A DNA stretch of 64,000 nt from positions 3,658,001 through 3,722,000 of the forward strand of contig NZ_CP102332.1 in the NCBI RefSeq assembly GCF_024600715.1. Direction: 5' to 3'. The notes below the pieces were generated by a model. The model saw only the letters and a list, made by a program, of their open reading frames with translations, made no database searches and had not been told where the DNA came from. Shown one piece after another: positions 16,548 to 25,921 of this stretch. Within the stretch, counting starts at the first letter, position 1. The number at the start of each line of letters is the position of its first letter. Source of the DNA: Streptomyces changanensis (lineage in GTDB: Bacteria > Actinomycetota > Actinomycetes > Streptomycetales > Streptomycetaceae). The position numbers and the translations under genes were made by a program.

Positions 16548-18947
16548 ATGGCGGGGCTCTTCGACCCACAGCAGTCCTACGACTCGATCTCTCTCGCCGC
16601 CGCGGTTCTCACCGATGGGAACCGGACCATCGTGATCGTGATCGCGGCCGTGGCGTTGCTCGCCCTGGTCGTCGCCCAGCTGCTGGTTCGGCAGGTGCTG
16701 GCCGCCGGCGAGGGCACCGAATCCATGAAGAAGATCGCCGCCGCGGTCCAGGAGGGCGCGAACGCCTATCTGGCCCGGCAATTGAGGACCGTGGGGATCT
16801 TCGCGGTCGTCGTGTTCTTCCTCCTGTTGCTCCTTCCGGCGGACGACTGGTCGCAGCGGGCGGGGCGCTCCCTGTTCTTCCTCGTCGGCGCCCTTTTCTC
16901 CGCCGTCACCGGATACATCGGCATGCGCCTCGCGGTCCGCGCCAATGTGCGGGTCGCGGCGGCGGCGCGTGAGGCGACCCCCGCGCCCGGCGAGTCGGAA
17001 AAGGATCTGACGGCCGTCTCGCACAAGGCCATGAAGATCGCTTTCCGTACGGGCGGCGTCGTCGGCATGTTCACCGTCGGCCTCGGCCTCCTCGGCGCCT
17101 CCTGTGTCGTCCTCGTCTACGCGGCCGACGCGCCCAAGGTCCTGGAGGGCTTCGGCCTCGGCGCCGCCCTGATCGCCATGTTCATGCGTGTCGGCGGCGG
17201 CATCTTCACCAAGGCGGCCGACGTCGGCGCCGACCTCGTCGGCAAGGTCGAGCAGGGCATCCCCGAGGACGACCCGCGCAACGCCGCCACCATCGCCGAC
17301 AACGTCGGGGACAACGTCGGCGACTGCGCGGGCATGGCCGCCGACCTCTTCGAGTCGTACGCCGTCACGCTGGTCGCCGCGCTGATCCTCGGCAAGGCCG
17401 CCTTCGGCGACCTCGGCCTCGTCTTCCCGCTGATCGTGCCGGCGATCGGCGTCGTCACCGCCATGATCGGCGTGTTCGCGGTCGCACCGCGGCGCGCGGA
17501 CCGCAGTGGGATGTCGGCGATCAACCGCGGGTTCTTCGCCTCCGCGGTGATCTCCCTCGTCCTGGTCGCCGTCGCCGCGTTCGTCTACCTGCCCTCCTCC
17601 TTCGCGGAGCTGAAGGGCGTCACCGACGCCGCCGTCCAGGCCCACGACGGCGACCCGCGGCTGCTGGCGCTGGCCGCCGTCGCGATCGGCATCGTCCTGG
17701 CCGCGCTGATCCAGCAGCTCACGGGGTACTTCACCGAGACCGACAGGCGGCCCGTGAAGGACATCGGGAAGTCCGCGCTGACCGGCCCCGCCACCGTGAT
17801 CCTCGCGGGCGTCTCCATCGGTCTGGAGTCGGCCGTCTACACGGCGCTGCTCATCGGCCTCTCCGTCTACGGGGCGTTCCTCCTCGGCGGTACGTCGATC
17901 ATGCTGGCGCTGTTCGCCGTGGCACTCGCCGGCACCGGGCTGCTCACCACGGTCGGCGTGATCGTCGCGATGGACACCTTCGGGCCCGTCTCCGACAACG
18001 CGCAGGGCATCGCGGAGATGTCCGGCGACGTCCAGGGCGCCGGCGCGCAGGTCCTCACCGACCTCGACGCCGTCGGCAACACCACCAAGGCCATCACCAA
18101 GGGCATCGCCATCGCCACGGCCGTCCTGGCCGCCGCGGCGCTGTTCGGGTCGTACCGGGACGCCATCGCCACCGCCGTCGCCGACGTCGGGGCCCGGGCG
18201 ACCGAGCTGACGCTCAGCATGGACATCTCGCAGCCCAACAACCTCGTGGGCCTCATCCTGGGCGCCGCGGTCGTCTTCCTCTTCTCCGGCCTGGCGATCA
18301 ACGCCGTCTCGCGATCGGCCGGAGCGGTCGTCTACGAGGTGCGGCGCCAGTTCCGCGAGCACCCGGGGATCATGGACTACTCCGAGAAGCCGGAGTACGG
18401 GCGGGTCGTGGACATCTGCACCAAGGACGCGCTGCGGGAATTGGCGACCCCGGGCCTGCTCGCCGTGATGGCCCCCATCGCGGTCGGCTTCACCCTGGGC
18501 GTCGGGGCGCTCGGCGCGTACCTCGCCGGTGCGATCGGTACGGGCCTGCTGATGGCCGTCTTCCTGGCGAATTCGGGCGGCGCCTGGGACAACGCCAAGA
18601 AGCTCGTCGAGGACGGGCACCACGGCGGCAAGGGCAGCGAGGCACACGCCGCGACGGTCATCGGCGACACGGTCGGCGACCCCTTCAAGGACACGGCGGG
18701 GCCGGCGATCAACCCGCTCCTGAAGGTCATGAACCTCGTGGCGCTGCTCATCGCGCCCGCCATCGTGCAGTTCGGCCACGGGGCGGACGCCAGCCCGGGA
18801 GTGCGGGCCGTGATCGCGACGGTGGCGATCCTCGTGATCATCGCGGCGGTGTACGCGTCGAAGCGCCGCTCCGTGGCCGGGGGCGACGACGACGACACGC
18901 CTCGGCGTGTCGCGAACCCGCCGGACGAGGTGACGCCCGCCCGCTGA
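16548..18947 (+). CDS. hppA: Membrane-bound proton-pumping pyrophosphatase, K+-independent type
   Basis: 799 residues with about 16 hydrophobic segments. The signatures are the PPi-binding GGGIFTKAADVGADLVGKVE, DNVGDNVGDCAGMAADLFES and a second acidic motif, GDTVGDPFKDTAGPA. The enzyme couples PPi hydrolysis to proton export. The potassium-determining site reads GNTTKAIT with Lys514 and Thr517, the pattern of K+-independent enzymes. A cytoplasmic His/Lys-rich segment (EDGHHGGKGSEAH) and a short Asp-rich C-terminus are present. The strong ribosome site and long downstream hairpin indicate a single-gene transcript. Confidence 0.97.
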   Translation: MAGLFDPQQSYDSISLAAAVLTDGNRTIVIVIAAVALLALVVAQLLVRQVLAAGEGTESMKKIAAAVQEGANAYLARQLRTVGIFAVVVFFLLLLLPADDWSQRAGRSLFFLVGALFSAVTGYIGMRLAVRANVRVAAAAREATPAPGESEKDLTAVSHKAMKIAFRTGGVVGMFTVGLGLLGASCVVLVYAADAPKVLEGFGLGAALIAMFMRVGGGIFTKAADVGADLVGKVEQGIPEDDPRNAATIADNVGDNVGDCAGMAADLFESYAVTLVAALILGKAAFGDLGLVFPLIVPAIGVVTAMIGVFAVAPRRADRSGMSAINRGFFASAVISLVLVAVAAFVYLPSSFAELKGVTDAAVQAHDGDPRLLALAAVAIGIVLAALIQQLTGYFTETDRRPVKDIGKSALTGPATVILAGVSIGLESAVYTALLIGLSVYGAFLLGGTSIMLALFAVALAGTGLLTTVGVIVAMDTFGPVSDNAQGIAEMSGDVQGAGAQVLTDLDAVGNTTKAITKGIAIATAVLAAAALFGSYRDAIATAVADVGARATELTLSMDISQPNNLVGLILGAAVVFLFSGLAINAVSRSAGAVVYEVRRQFREHPGIMDYSEKPEYGRVVDICTKDALRELATPGLLAVMAPIAVGFTLGVGALGAYLAGAIGTGLLMAVFLANSGGAWDNAKKLVEDGHHGGKGSEAHAATVIGDTVGDPFKDTAGPAINPLLKVMNLVALLIAPAIVQFGHGADASPGVRAVIATVAILVIIAAVYASKRRSVAGGDDDDTPRRVANPPDEVTPAR

Positions 18948-18979
18948 CGGCGTCGTGTCCACGGTGCGACACCAGGTCA

Positions 18980-19024
18980 GGCGCCCGGTGCCCGGGGTGC
19001 GACGAGCCCCGGGCACCGGGCGCC
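18980..19024 (+). terminator. Long GC-rich hairpin after hppA
   Basis: The two 18-base arms (18980-18997 and 19007-19024) pair perfectly around a 9-base loop, starting 32 bases after the hppA stop. There is no T-tract, as is common for Streptomyces terminators. Confidence 0.85.
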
Positions 19025-19157
19025 GGCCTGCCACGGTGAGCCTTCTCTCTCTTGGTGCAAACGGCTACAAAAGGTATGTAGCGGTCGTACGACACGCGGA
19101 TGTCGCCCACTTGGCGTGTATGTTCCGGGGCCGAGAGCCTTGGAAGGGACCAATCCG

Positions 19158-19883
19158 GTGAACAAGAAGCTTGTAGCCGCGCTGTCCAGCGGTGCGGTGC
19201 TCGTACTGGTGCTGTCGGGCTGCAGCGACGACGGTGACGACGACCGCGGCAAGGTGGACGCCTGGGCCAAGACGTTCTGCGACCAGGCGAAGCCGCAGAT
19301 CCAGAAGCGGGCCGACGCCCAGCAGACCATCATCTCGACGGCGGCCGACGGCAAGCCCGCCGACGTCCAGGCGGCGGACTCGAAGGCGTTCCAGGACATC
19401 GCCGACACGGACCGGGCGCTCGCCAAGGCGGTCCAGGACGCGGGCGTCCCGCCCGTCGAGAACGGCGAGAAGCTCCAGCAGGACGCCGTGAAGGAGCTCA
19501 ACTCCACCGCGACGGCCTACGAGAACCTGAAGAAGCGCGTCTCCGCCCTCGACCCGAAGGACCAGCAGAAGTTCGCCGACGGCCTCCAGGGCGTCGCCGA
19601 CGGGCTGAAGCGGATCGAGAAGATGGACCAGGACGCGCTGGCCAAGCTCCAGTCGGGCGAACTGGGCCAGGCCATGGCCAAGCAGCCGGGCTGCCAGAAG
19701 CCGAAGACGTCCGTCGCGCCGACGAAGACGAGCGGCCCGGCCGCCAAGCCCGGCGCGGGCGCGTCGGCGTCCCCGTCCACGGCACCCTCCGGCGGCGGCA
19801 CGACCCCGTCCCAGGCCGCGTCCGCGAAGCCCTCGACGGCGTCCGCCAAGCCCTCGACGACGGCGAGCGGCGCGTCCGAGTAG
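19158..19883 (+). CDS. Small secreted lipoprotein, unknown function
   Basis: About 241 residues. The start is GTG with GGAAGGGA upstream. A Lys-containing N-region and hydrophobic core end in lipobox LSGC, followed by an Asp-rich linker (SDDGDDDR). The middle, residues about 30-180, is predicted helical with many Lys/Gln/Asp (AWAKTFCDQAKPQIQKRAD, DPKDQQKFADGLQGVADGLKR). The last 65 residues are a Ser/Thr/Ala/Pro tail with repeated AKPSTA, likely a cell-wall-spanning spacer. It sits at the conserved position between hppA and the methyltransferase gene. No enzyme motif is seen. Confidence 0.85.
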   Translation: MNKKLVAALSSGAVLVLVLSGCSDDGDDDRGKVDAWAKTFCDQAKPQIQKRADAQQTIISTAADGKPADVQAADSKAFQDIADTDRALAKAVQDAGVPPVENGEKLQQDAVKELNSTATAYENLKKRVSALDPKDQQKFADGLQGVADGLKRIEKMDQDALAKLQSGELGQAMAKQPGCQKPKTSVAPTKTSGPAAKPGAGASASPSTAPSGGGTTPSQAASAKPSTASAKPSTTASGASE

Positions 19884-19936
19884 CGGTACGCGAGAGGGAC
19901 GCGCGCGTCCGAACAGCGGTACCCGGCGCACCCGTC

Positions 19937-19967
19937 CGGCCCGGTTTTCCACAAGGAAGCCGGGCCG
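19937..19967 (+). terminator. Terminator hairpin after the lipoprotein gene
   Basis: CGGCCCGG and CCGGGCCG pair. The inner bases TTTTCC and GGAA extend the stem around ACAA. A T-containing tail (TTCGTCTTTG) follows. Confidence 0.75.
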
Positions 19968-20003
19968 TTCGTCTTTGTCCGTGGCGCCCCTCACAATGAG
20001 CAT

Positions 20004-21533
20004 GTGAGTACGACCAGCCTGACCACCAGCCTCCCGGTGCCGGACCACGCCTCCCGTCTGCGCACCGCCTTCCTGGCCGCCGACTTCACCGCCGACGGGC
20101 TGCTCGACCGGCTCGGGGCCACCGCCTACGCCGCCCTCGCCCGCAGCGAGACGGTGCCCGCCCTGCGCGCCACCCGCGGGGACGGGGTCCTGGACACGCT
20201 CGTGCGGCTGTTCCTCCTCCAGCGGCCCGTGCCGTACGAGCGGGCCGGCGAGGCCCTCCCGTTGGACGAGGCGCTCGCCGACGGCTGGGTGATACGGGAC
20301 GGCGACGACGTCCGGGCCGTGGTCGACGTCCGGCCGTACGGCGGACCGGAAGGTCAGGACTGGTTCATCGTCTCCGACCTCGGCTGCGCCGTGGGCGGCG
20401 CGAGCGGGGCCGGCGGCAAGGGCGAGGGCGTCGTCCTCGGCGTGGGCGGTGCCTCCACCACGCTCGCCGGGCTCACCGTCCGCACGCCGGTCGCCTCCGC
20501 GCTCGACCTCGGCACCGGCTCCGGCATCCAGGCACTGCACGCCACGCAGCACGCCACGCGTGTGACGGCGACCGATCTCAACCCGCGCGCACTGGAGTTC
20601 ACCCGGCTGACCCTCGCGCTCTCCGCTGCCCCGGAGGTCGACCTGAAGGCGGGCTCGCTCTTCGAGCCGGTGGCGGCGGAGAGGTACGACCTCATCGTGT
20701 CGAACCCGCCGTTCGTCATCTCCCCCGGAGCCCGACTCACCTACCGGGACGGCGGGATGGGCGGCGGCGACGACCTGTGCCGCACGCTCGTCCGGCAGGC
20801 GGGGGAGCGCCTCAACGACGGCGGCTACGCCCACTTCCTCGCCAACTGGCAGCACGTCGAGGGGCAGGAGTGGCAGGAACGCGTCCGCTCCTGGGTCCCG
20901 GCCGGGTGCGACGCCTGGATCGTGCAGCGCGAGGTCCAGGACGTCACGCAGTACGCGGAGTTGTGGCTGCGCGACGCCGGGGACCACCGCGAGACGCCGG
21001 AGGAGTACGCGGCGCGGTACGAGGAGTGGCTCGACGCGTTCGAGGCGAGCGGCACCAGGGCCGTGGGGTTCGGCTGGATCACCCTGCGCAGGACCGGCGC
21101 GGACGTGCCGTCCGTCGTCGTCGAGGAGTGGCCGCACCCGGTCGAGCAGCCGCTCGGCGAGACGGTGCGCGCCCACTTCGCCCGCCAGGACTACCTGCGG
21201 ACGCGCGACGACGCGGCCCTGCTCGCCGACCGCTTCGTGCTCGCCCCCGAGGTGGTGCAGGAGCAGGTCGGCCTGCCGGGCGCGGAGGACCCCGAGCACG
21301 TCATCCTCCGGCAGAACCGCGGCATGCGGCGGGCGACCAAGGTCGACACGGTCGGAGCGGGCTTCGCGGGCGTCTGTGACGGGTCGCTCAGCGCCGGACG
21401 GATCCTGGACGCCATCGCCCAGCTCATGGGTGAGGACCCGGTCGTCCTCCGCGACCGCACCCCGAAGGCGATCCGCCTCCTCGTGGAGGAGGGCTTCCTG
21501 GAGCCCGCCGGACAGGAGGCAGCGCCGGCCTGA
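20004..21533 (+). CDS. Class I SAM-dependent methyltransferase (HemK/RlmG-like)
   Basis: 509 residues. An N-terminal helical domain (about 1-150) precedes a Rossmann methyltransferase domain with SAM motif ALDLGTGSGIQALHAT, an acidic motif VTATDLNPRALEF and the catalytic YDLIVSNPPFVISP. NPPF is typical of N-methyltransferases acting on RNA bases or Gln. A C-terminal domain of about 200 residues follows (DUF7059/DUF7782-type arrangement in actinobacteria). The substrate is unknown; ribosomal RNA or a release factor are family precedents. GTG start with no strong ribosome site. Confidence 0.88.
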   Translation: MSTTSLTTSLPVPDHASRLRTAFLAADFTADGLLDRLGATAYAALARSETVPALRATRGDGVLDTLVRLFLLQRPVPYERAGEALPLDEALADGWVIRDGDDVRAVVDVRPYGGPEGQDWFIVSDLGCAVGGASGAGGKGEGVVLGVGGASTTLAGLTVRTPVASALDLGTGSGIQALHATQHATRVTATDLNPRALEFTRLTLALSAAPEVDLKAGSLFEPVAAERYDLIVSNPPFVISPGARLTYRDGGMGGGDDLCRTLVRQAGERLNDGGYAHFLANWQHVEGQEWQERVRSWVPAGCDAWIVQREVQDVTQYAELWLRDAGDHRETPEEYAARYEEWLDAFEASGTRAVGFGWITLRRTGADVPSVVVEEWPHPVEQPLGETVRAHFARQDYLRTRDDAALLADRFVLAPEVVQEQVGLPGAEDPEHVILRQNRGMRRATKVDTVGAGFAGVCDGSLSAGRILDAIAQLMGEDPVVLRDRTPKAIRLLVEEGFLEPAGQEAAPA

Positions 21534-22002
21534 CCGGCGCCGCGACGCGGTCGTACGGGGGACGGCGGGGCGGCCCGAGGTCCTGACGGCGCCGAGTGGG
21601 TACGGGGACCGACCACGCACCGGCGTGACGCGCGCCGCGGGAGGTGGCACGAGGGCGGCCCAGGGCCGGGCGTTCCGTGGTCCGCCCCCGAGGCCCCGCC
21701 CCCTGGCCCCCTGGCTCGCCCCGCGGGGCCCGGCGTCCGGGGCCTGCCGTCCAGGGTCCCGTGTCCCGGTGCCTGGCGGTGCCGTGCGGTGCGTGCGGCG
21801 CCGGGCGGGTGAACGGTGGCCCCGGCTCCCGTGCCGTTCACCCGTGATTCGCGCCCCCGACGTCCGGAGGTGTCAGCCTCACCCCCGGGGATACCCGCAT
21901 CCCCGCCACCACGACGCGACCCAGCGGCAGCCGCCGGGTCGCCGCCGGCAGGTGGCGTCGACGGAGGATCCGTACGCGCGTACGGACGGAACGGGGTACG
22001 GC
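21534..22002. other. GC-rich intergenic region with hairpin
   Basis: 469 bp without a convincing gene. CGGGTGAACGG at 21806-21816 pairs exactly with CCGTTCACCCG at 21834-21844 (11-bp stem, 17-base loop), a possible terminator for the methyltransferase transcript. The rest is low-complexity C/G. Confidence 0.5.
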
Positions 22003-22200
22003 ATGGAGAGCGGACCGGCCATCTTCGCCGGCGCGGCGTTCACGGTCTTCGGCGCGGGGCTGCTGGTGTGGACGGCGGCCCGGCTGACGCACCGCGCGCC
22101 GGTGGCCCACGGAGTGAGCCCGGCCACAGCCGTCGCCTTCGCGACCGTGGCCGGCGCCGCGTTCCTCGCGCTCGGAGTGTGGTGTTTCGGCCGTATCTGA
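22003..22200 (+). CDS. Small membrane protein, two transmembrane helices
   Basis: 65 residues, with MESGPAIFAGAAFTVFGAGLLVW as a first helix and VAFATVAGAAFLALGVWCFG as a second, joined by a short basic loop. It is located between the methyltransferase and topA, as in relatives. No family function is known. The start is uncertain: ATG at 22003 has weak GGGG upstream, and a GTG about 16 codons earlier (21954) would add a soluble N-terminus. Confidence 0.65.
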   Translation: MESGPAIFAGAAFTVFGAGLLVWTAARLTHRAPVAHGVSPATAVAFATVAGAAFLALGVWCFGRI

Positions 22201-22644
22201 GCGGCCACGCCGGGCACCACCCCGCGACCCGCCGACCGCCGGAGGCGCTCCGGACGCCCACAGGCGGCCGTCCGGAGCGGCCGGAGCGCCCGGACCAGGG
22301 CCGCAGCCGCTGCGGACCGACCCCGCGCCGCTGTGCCGGGAGGACCGGCGGAACGGCCGGGCCCCGCCCCGCCGCCGGCCGCGGGACGCGACCAGCCGGA
22401 ACGGGGGCCTCCGCGTCATGAGGGGAGTCCGGGCGGCAGGAATGCCAGAACTCGGGTTACCGTTCGAGTGGCCGTTGCGGTCTTTTGCCGTTTGACACGG
22501 GGGCGGGTTGTACCGTCACACTCCGCAGCGACAGCAGCGCCACAGCCGTGGCGCAGTGCCCGCAGTGCCCGTGGTGCGACCCAGGCGGGTCCCGCGCCGC
22601 GCCGCACATGCCACCGAGCGCCGACCGGAGAGAAGAGCGAAGAG
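22201..22644. other. Upstream region of topA
   Basis: 444 bp with no gene called. The part nearest topA (about 22430-22520) is less GC-rich and contains TTGACA at 22492-22497 and TACCGT at 22511-22516. The 13-base spacing is too short for a normal sigma-70 promoter. Streptomyces topA promoters respond to supercoiling, so an atypical spacer would be worth mapping. Confidence 0.4.
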
Positions 22645-25539
22645 TTGTCCCCGACACGCGAGACCGCAGAGGGCGGCCGCCGACTCGTCATCGTCGAGTC
22701 GCCTGCCAAGGCGAAGACGATCAAGAGCTACCTCGGCCCCGGCTACGTAGTCGAGGCGAGCGTCGGGCACATCCGCGACCTCCCCAACGGCGCCGCCGAG
22801 GTGCCGGAGAAGTACACCGGCGAGGTGCGCCGCCTCGGTGTGGACGTCGAACACGACTTCCAGCCGATCTACGTCGTCAACGCCGACAAAAAAGCCCAGG
22901 TCAGGAAGTTGAAGGAGCAGCTCGCCGAGTCGGACGAGCTCTACCTGGCCACCGATGAGGACCGCGAGGGCGAGGCCATCGCGTGGCACCTCCTGGAGGT
23001 CCTCAAGCCCAAGGTCCCCGTCCACCGGATGGTCTTCCACGAGATCACCAAGGACGCGATCCAGCAGGCCGTCGCCAACCCGCGCGAGCTGAACAAGCGC
23101 ATGGTCGACGCCCAGGAGACCCGCAGGATCCTGGACCGGCTGTACGGGTACGAGGTCTCGCCGGTCCTGTGGAAGAAGGTCATGCCCCGACTGTCCGCCG
23201 GCCGCGTGCAGTCCGTCGCCACCCGGCTCGTCGTCGAGCGGGAGCGCGAGCGCATCGCGTTCCGCTCCGCCCAGTACTGGGACCTCACCGGCACCTTCGG
23301 TACCGGCCGCCCCGGCGACGTCTCCGACCCCTCGACGCTCACCGCCCGCCTGGCCTCGGTCGACGGCCGCCGCGTCGCCCAGGGCCGTGACTTCGGCTCC
23401 GACGGCCGCCTCAAGGGCGACCAGGTGCTGCACCTCGACGAGGCGAACGCCCGCGCCCTGGCCGCCGGGCTCGCCGACGCGGCCTTCAGCGTCCGTTCGG
23501 TCGAGTCCAAGCCCTACCGCCGCTCCCCGTACGCGCCGTTCCGCACCACGACCCTCCAGCAGGAGGCGAGCCGCAAGCTCGGCTTCGGCGCGAAGGCGAC
23601 GATGCAGGTCGCGCAGAAGCTGTACGAGAACGGCTTCATCACCTACATGCGCACGGACTCCACCACGCTCTCCGAGACGGCCGTCGCCGCGGCCCGCGCG
23701 CAGGTCACGCAGTTGTACGGCGCCGACTACCTGCCGTCCGCGCCCCGGACGTACGCGGGCAAGGTGAAGAACGCGCAGGAGGCGCACGAGGCGATCCGCC
23801 CCTCCGGCGACCGCTTCCGCACGCCCGCCGAGACCGGGCTGACCGGCGACCAGTTCCGGCTGTACGAGCTGATCTGGAAGCGGACCGTCGCCTCCCAGAT
23901 GAAGGACGCCGTCGGCAACTCCGTCACCGTCCGGATCGGTGGCAGGTCCTCGGACGGCCGGGACGCCGAGTTCAGCGCCTCCGGCAAGACGATCACCTTC
24001 CACGGGTTCATGAAGGCGTATGTCGAGGGCGCCGACGACCCGAACGCCGAGCTGGACGACCGAGAGCGCCGCCTCCCGCAGGTCACCGAGGGCGACGCCC
24101 TGACCGGCGAGGAGATCACGGCCGACGGCCACGCCACCAAGCCGCCCGCCCGCTACACCGAGGCGTCGCTGGTCAAGGAGCTGGAGGAGCGCGAGATCGG
24201 CCGCCCCTCGACGTACGCGTCGATCCTCGGCACGATCCTGGAGCGCGGCTACGTCTTCAAGAAGGGCACGGCGCTCGTCCCGTCCTTCCTCTCCTTCGCC
24301 GTCGTCAACCTGCTGGAGAAGCACTTCGGCCGGCTCGTCGACTACGACTTCACCGCGAAGATGGAGGACGACCTCGACCGGATCGCCCGCGGCGAGGCGC
24401 AGGCCGTGCCGTGGCTGAAGCGCTTCTACTTCGGCGAGACGGTGCCCGGCGGCGGGTTCGCCCAGGGCGGCGCGGCCGCCGACGCGGGCAACGGCGACGG
24501 CGACCACCTCGGCGGTCTGAAAGAGCTGGTCACGGACCTCGGCGCCATCGACGCCCGGGAGATCTCCTCCTTCCCGGTCGGCGACGGCATCGTGCTGCGC
24601 GTCGGCCGTTACGGCCCCTACATCGAGCGCGGGACGAAGGACGAGGAGGGCCACCAGCGGGCCGACGTCCCCGACGACCTCGCTCCCGACGAGCTCACCG
24701 TGGAGCACGCGGAGGAGCTGCTGGCGAAGCCCAGCGGCGAGTTCGAGCTGGGCAACGACCCGGCGACCGGGCACATGATCGTCGCGAAGGACGGCCGCTA
24801 CGGCCCGTACGTCACCGAGATCCTCCCCGAGGGCACCCCGAAGACCGGCAAGAACGCGGTGAAGCCGCGCACGGCCTCCCTCTTCAAGTCGATGGCGCTC
24901 GACACGGTGACCCTGGACGACGCGCTCAAGCTGATGTCGCTGCCGCGCGTCGTCGGCACCGACGCCGAGGGCGTGGAGATCACCGCGCAGAACGGCCGCT
25001 ACGGCCCGTACCTGAAGAAGGGCACGGACTCGCGGTCCCTGGAGAGCGAGGACCAGCTCTTCACCATCACCCTGGACGAGGCCCTCGCGATCTACGCCCA
25101 GCCCAAGGCGCGCGGTCGCGCGGCGGCCAAGCCGCCGTTGAAGGAACTGGGCAACGACCCGGTGAGCGAGCGCCCCGTCGTCGTCAAGGACGGCCGCTTC
25201 GGCCCGTACGTCACGGACGGCGAGACGAACGCGACGCTCCGCAGCGACGACAGCGTGGAGACGATCACGCCGGAGCGCGGCTTCGAGCTGCTCGCCGAGA
25301 AGCGGGCCAAGGCGCCGGCGAAGAAGACCGCCAAGAAGACGGCGGCCAAGAAGACGACGGCGAAGAAGACCGCGGCGAAGAAGACGACCACGGCGAAGAC
25401 GGCGGCGAAGAAGACCACCGCCAAGAAGGCGACCGCCACGACATCGACGGCGGTCGGGACGGCCACGGCGAAGAAGGCGGCGGCGAAGAAGGCGACGACG
25501 AGGAAGACGGCGGCGGAGTCCGCCGCGCCCGACGCGTAG
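22645..25539 (+). CDS. topA: DNA topoisomerase I
   Basis: 964 residues. A Toprim domain (RRLVIVESPAKAKTIKSYLG ... ATDEDREGEAIAWH) is followed by type IA topoisomerase domains. The active-site Tyr is in FITYMRTDSTTLSE. Several DUF/TopA C-terminal repeats come next (GRYGPYI, DGRYGPYVTE, NGRYGPYLKK, DGRFGPYVTD). The C-terminus is a tail of about 70 residues with AKKTAAKKT repeats, a hallmark of actinobacterial TopA that aids processivity on DNA. TTG at 22645 (LSPTRETAEGG) is chosen by similarity to Streptomyces homologues; no ATG or GTG is available at the right place. It relaxes negative supercoils and is probably essential. Confidence 0.95.
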   Translation: MSPTRETAEGGRRLVIVESPAKAKTIKSYLGPGYVVEASVGHIRDLPNGAAEVPEKYTGEVRRLGVDVEHDFQPIYVVNADKKAQVRKLKEQLAESDELYLATDEDREGEAIAWHLLEVLKPKVPVHRMVFHEITKDAIQQAVANPRELNKRMVDAQETRRILDRLYGYEVSPVLWKKVMPRLSAGRVQSVATRLVVERERERIAFRSAQYWDLTGTFGTGRPGDVSDPSTLTARLASVDGRRVAQGRDFGSDGRLKGDQVLHLDEANARALAAGLADAAFSVRSVESKPYRRSPYAPFRTTTLQQEASRKLGFGAKATMQVAQKLYENGFITYMRTDSTTLSETAVAAARAQVTQLYGADYLPSAPRTYAGKVKNAQEAHEAIRPSGDRFRTPAETGLTGDQFRLYELIWKRTVASQMKDAVGNSVTVRIGGRSSDGRDAEFSASGKTITFHGFMKAYVEGADDPNAELDDRERRLPQVTEGDALTGEEITADGHATKPPARYTEASLVKELEEREIGRPSTYASILGTILERGYVFKKGTALVPSFLSFAVVNLLEKHFGRLVDYDFTAKMEDDLDRIARGEAQAVPWLKRFYFGETVPGGGFAQGGAAADAGNGDGDHLGGLKELVTDLGAIDAREISSFPVGDGIVLRVGRYGPYIERGTKDEEGHQRADVPDDLAPDELTVEHAEELLAKPSGEFELGNDPATGHMIVAKDGRYGPYVTEILPEGTPKTGKNAVKPRTASLFKSMALDTVTLDDALKLMSLPRVVGTDAEGVEITAQNGRYGPYLKKGTDSRSLESEDQLFTITLDEALAIYAQPKARGRAAAKPPLKELGNDPVSERPVVVKDGRFGPYVTDGETNATLRSDDSVETITPERGFELLAEKRAKAPAKKTAKKTAAKKTTAKKTAAKKTTTAKTAAKKTTAKKATATTSTAVGTATAKKAAAKKATTRKTAAESAAPDA

Positions 25540-25921
25540 GCGCCCCGCGCCCTGTGCCCATCCGGGCCCACCCCGCCGCACGGCGGCGGCGGGCCCGGAT
25601 GGGCACGCTGCTGTACGGCGGCCTGCTGCCGGGCCCTGCCTCACGACCCGCCGAACGGTCTGCTGTCCGGCCCGCGGCCCGCCGAACGGTCCGCCGTCCG
25701 CCCGCCGCCTGATCCGCTGCAGGGCCCGCCGCTCGGCTGCCGACCGGCCCGCCGCCCGACCCGCGGGCCGCCGAACGGTCGGCCCGCCCTCCGGACCGAG
25801 GGCTGCCGACGGCCGGTCGCCGTACGGACCCGCCGGCCGACCCGGAGGCCTGGCTTCCGGTCCCGGTCGTGTGTTCGGGCGGGGAAGACTGAGTGTCGGC
25901 CTGGGCGGATAGGCTGAGGGG
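25540..25921. other. Intergenic region with degenerate GC repeats
   Basis: 382 bp. After the topA terminator the sequence is a patchwork of related words. CCGCCGAACGGTC occurs three times between about 25646 and 25780, with further degenerate CGGCCCGCCG words in between. No gene is recognised. AGGCTGAGGGG just before 25922 serves the next gene. Confidence 0.5.
25554..25606 (+). terminator. Strong terminator hairpin after topA
   Basis: GTGCCCATCCGGGCCC pairs perfectly with GGGCCCGGATGGGCAC (16 bp), around a 21-base loop that itself contains GCCGC/GCGGC. It starts 14 bases after the topA stop. Confidence 0.88.

Noticed and set aside
16404..19034. 876-codon minus-strand frame over hppA
   Set aside because: Asp/Gly/His-rich shadow product, opposite a clear proton pyrophosphatase.
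22492..22516. TTGACA/TACCGT promoter for topA
   Set aside because: The spacer is only 13 bases. It is noted in the intergenic entry but not called as a promoter.
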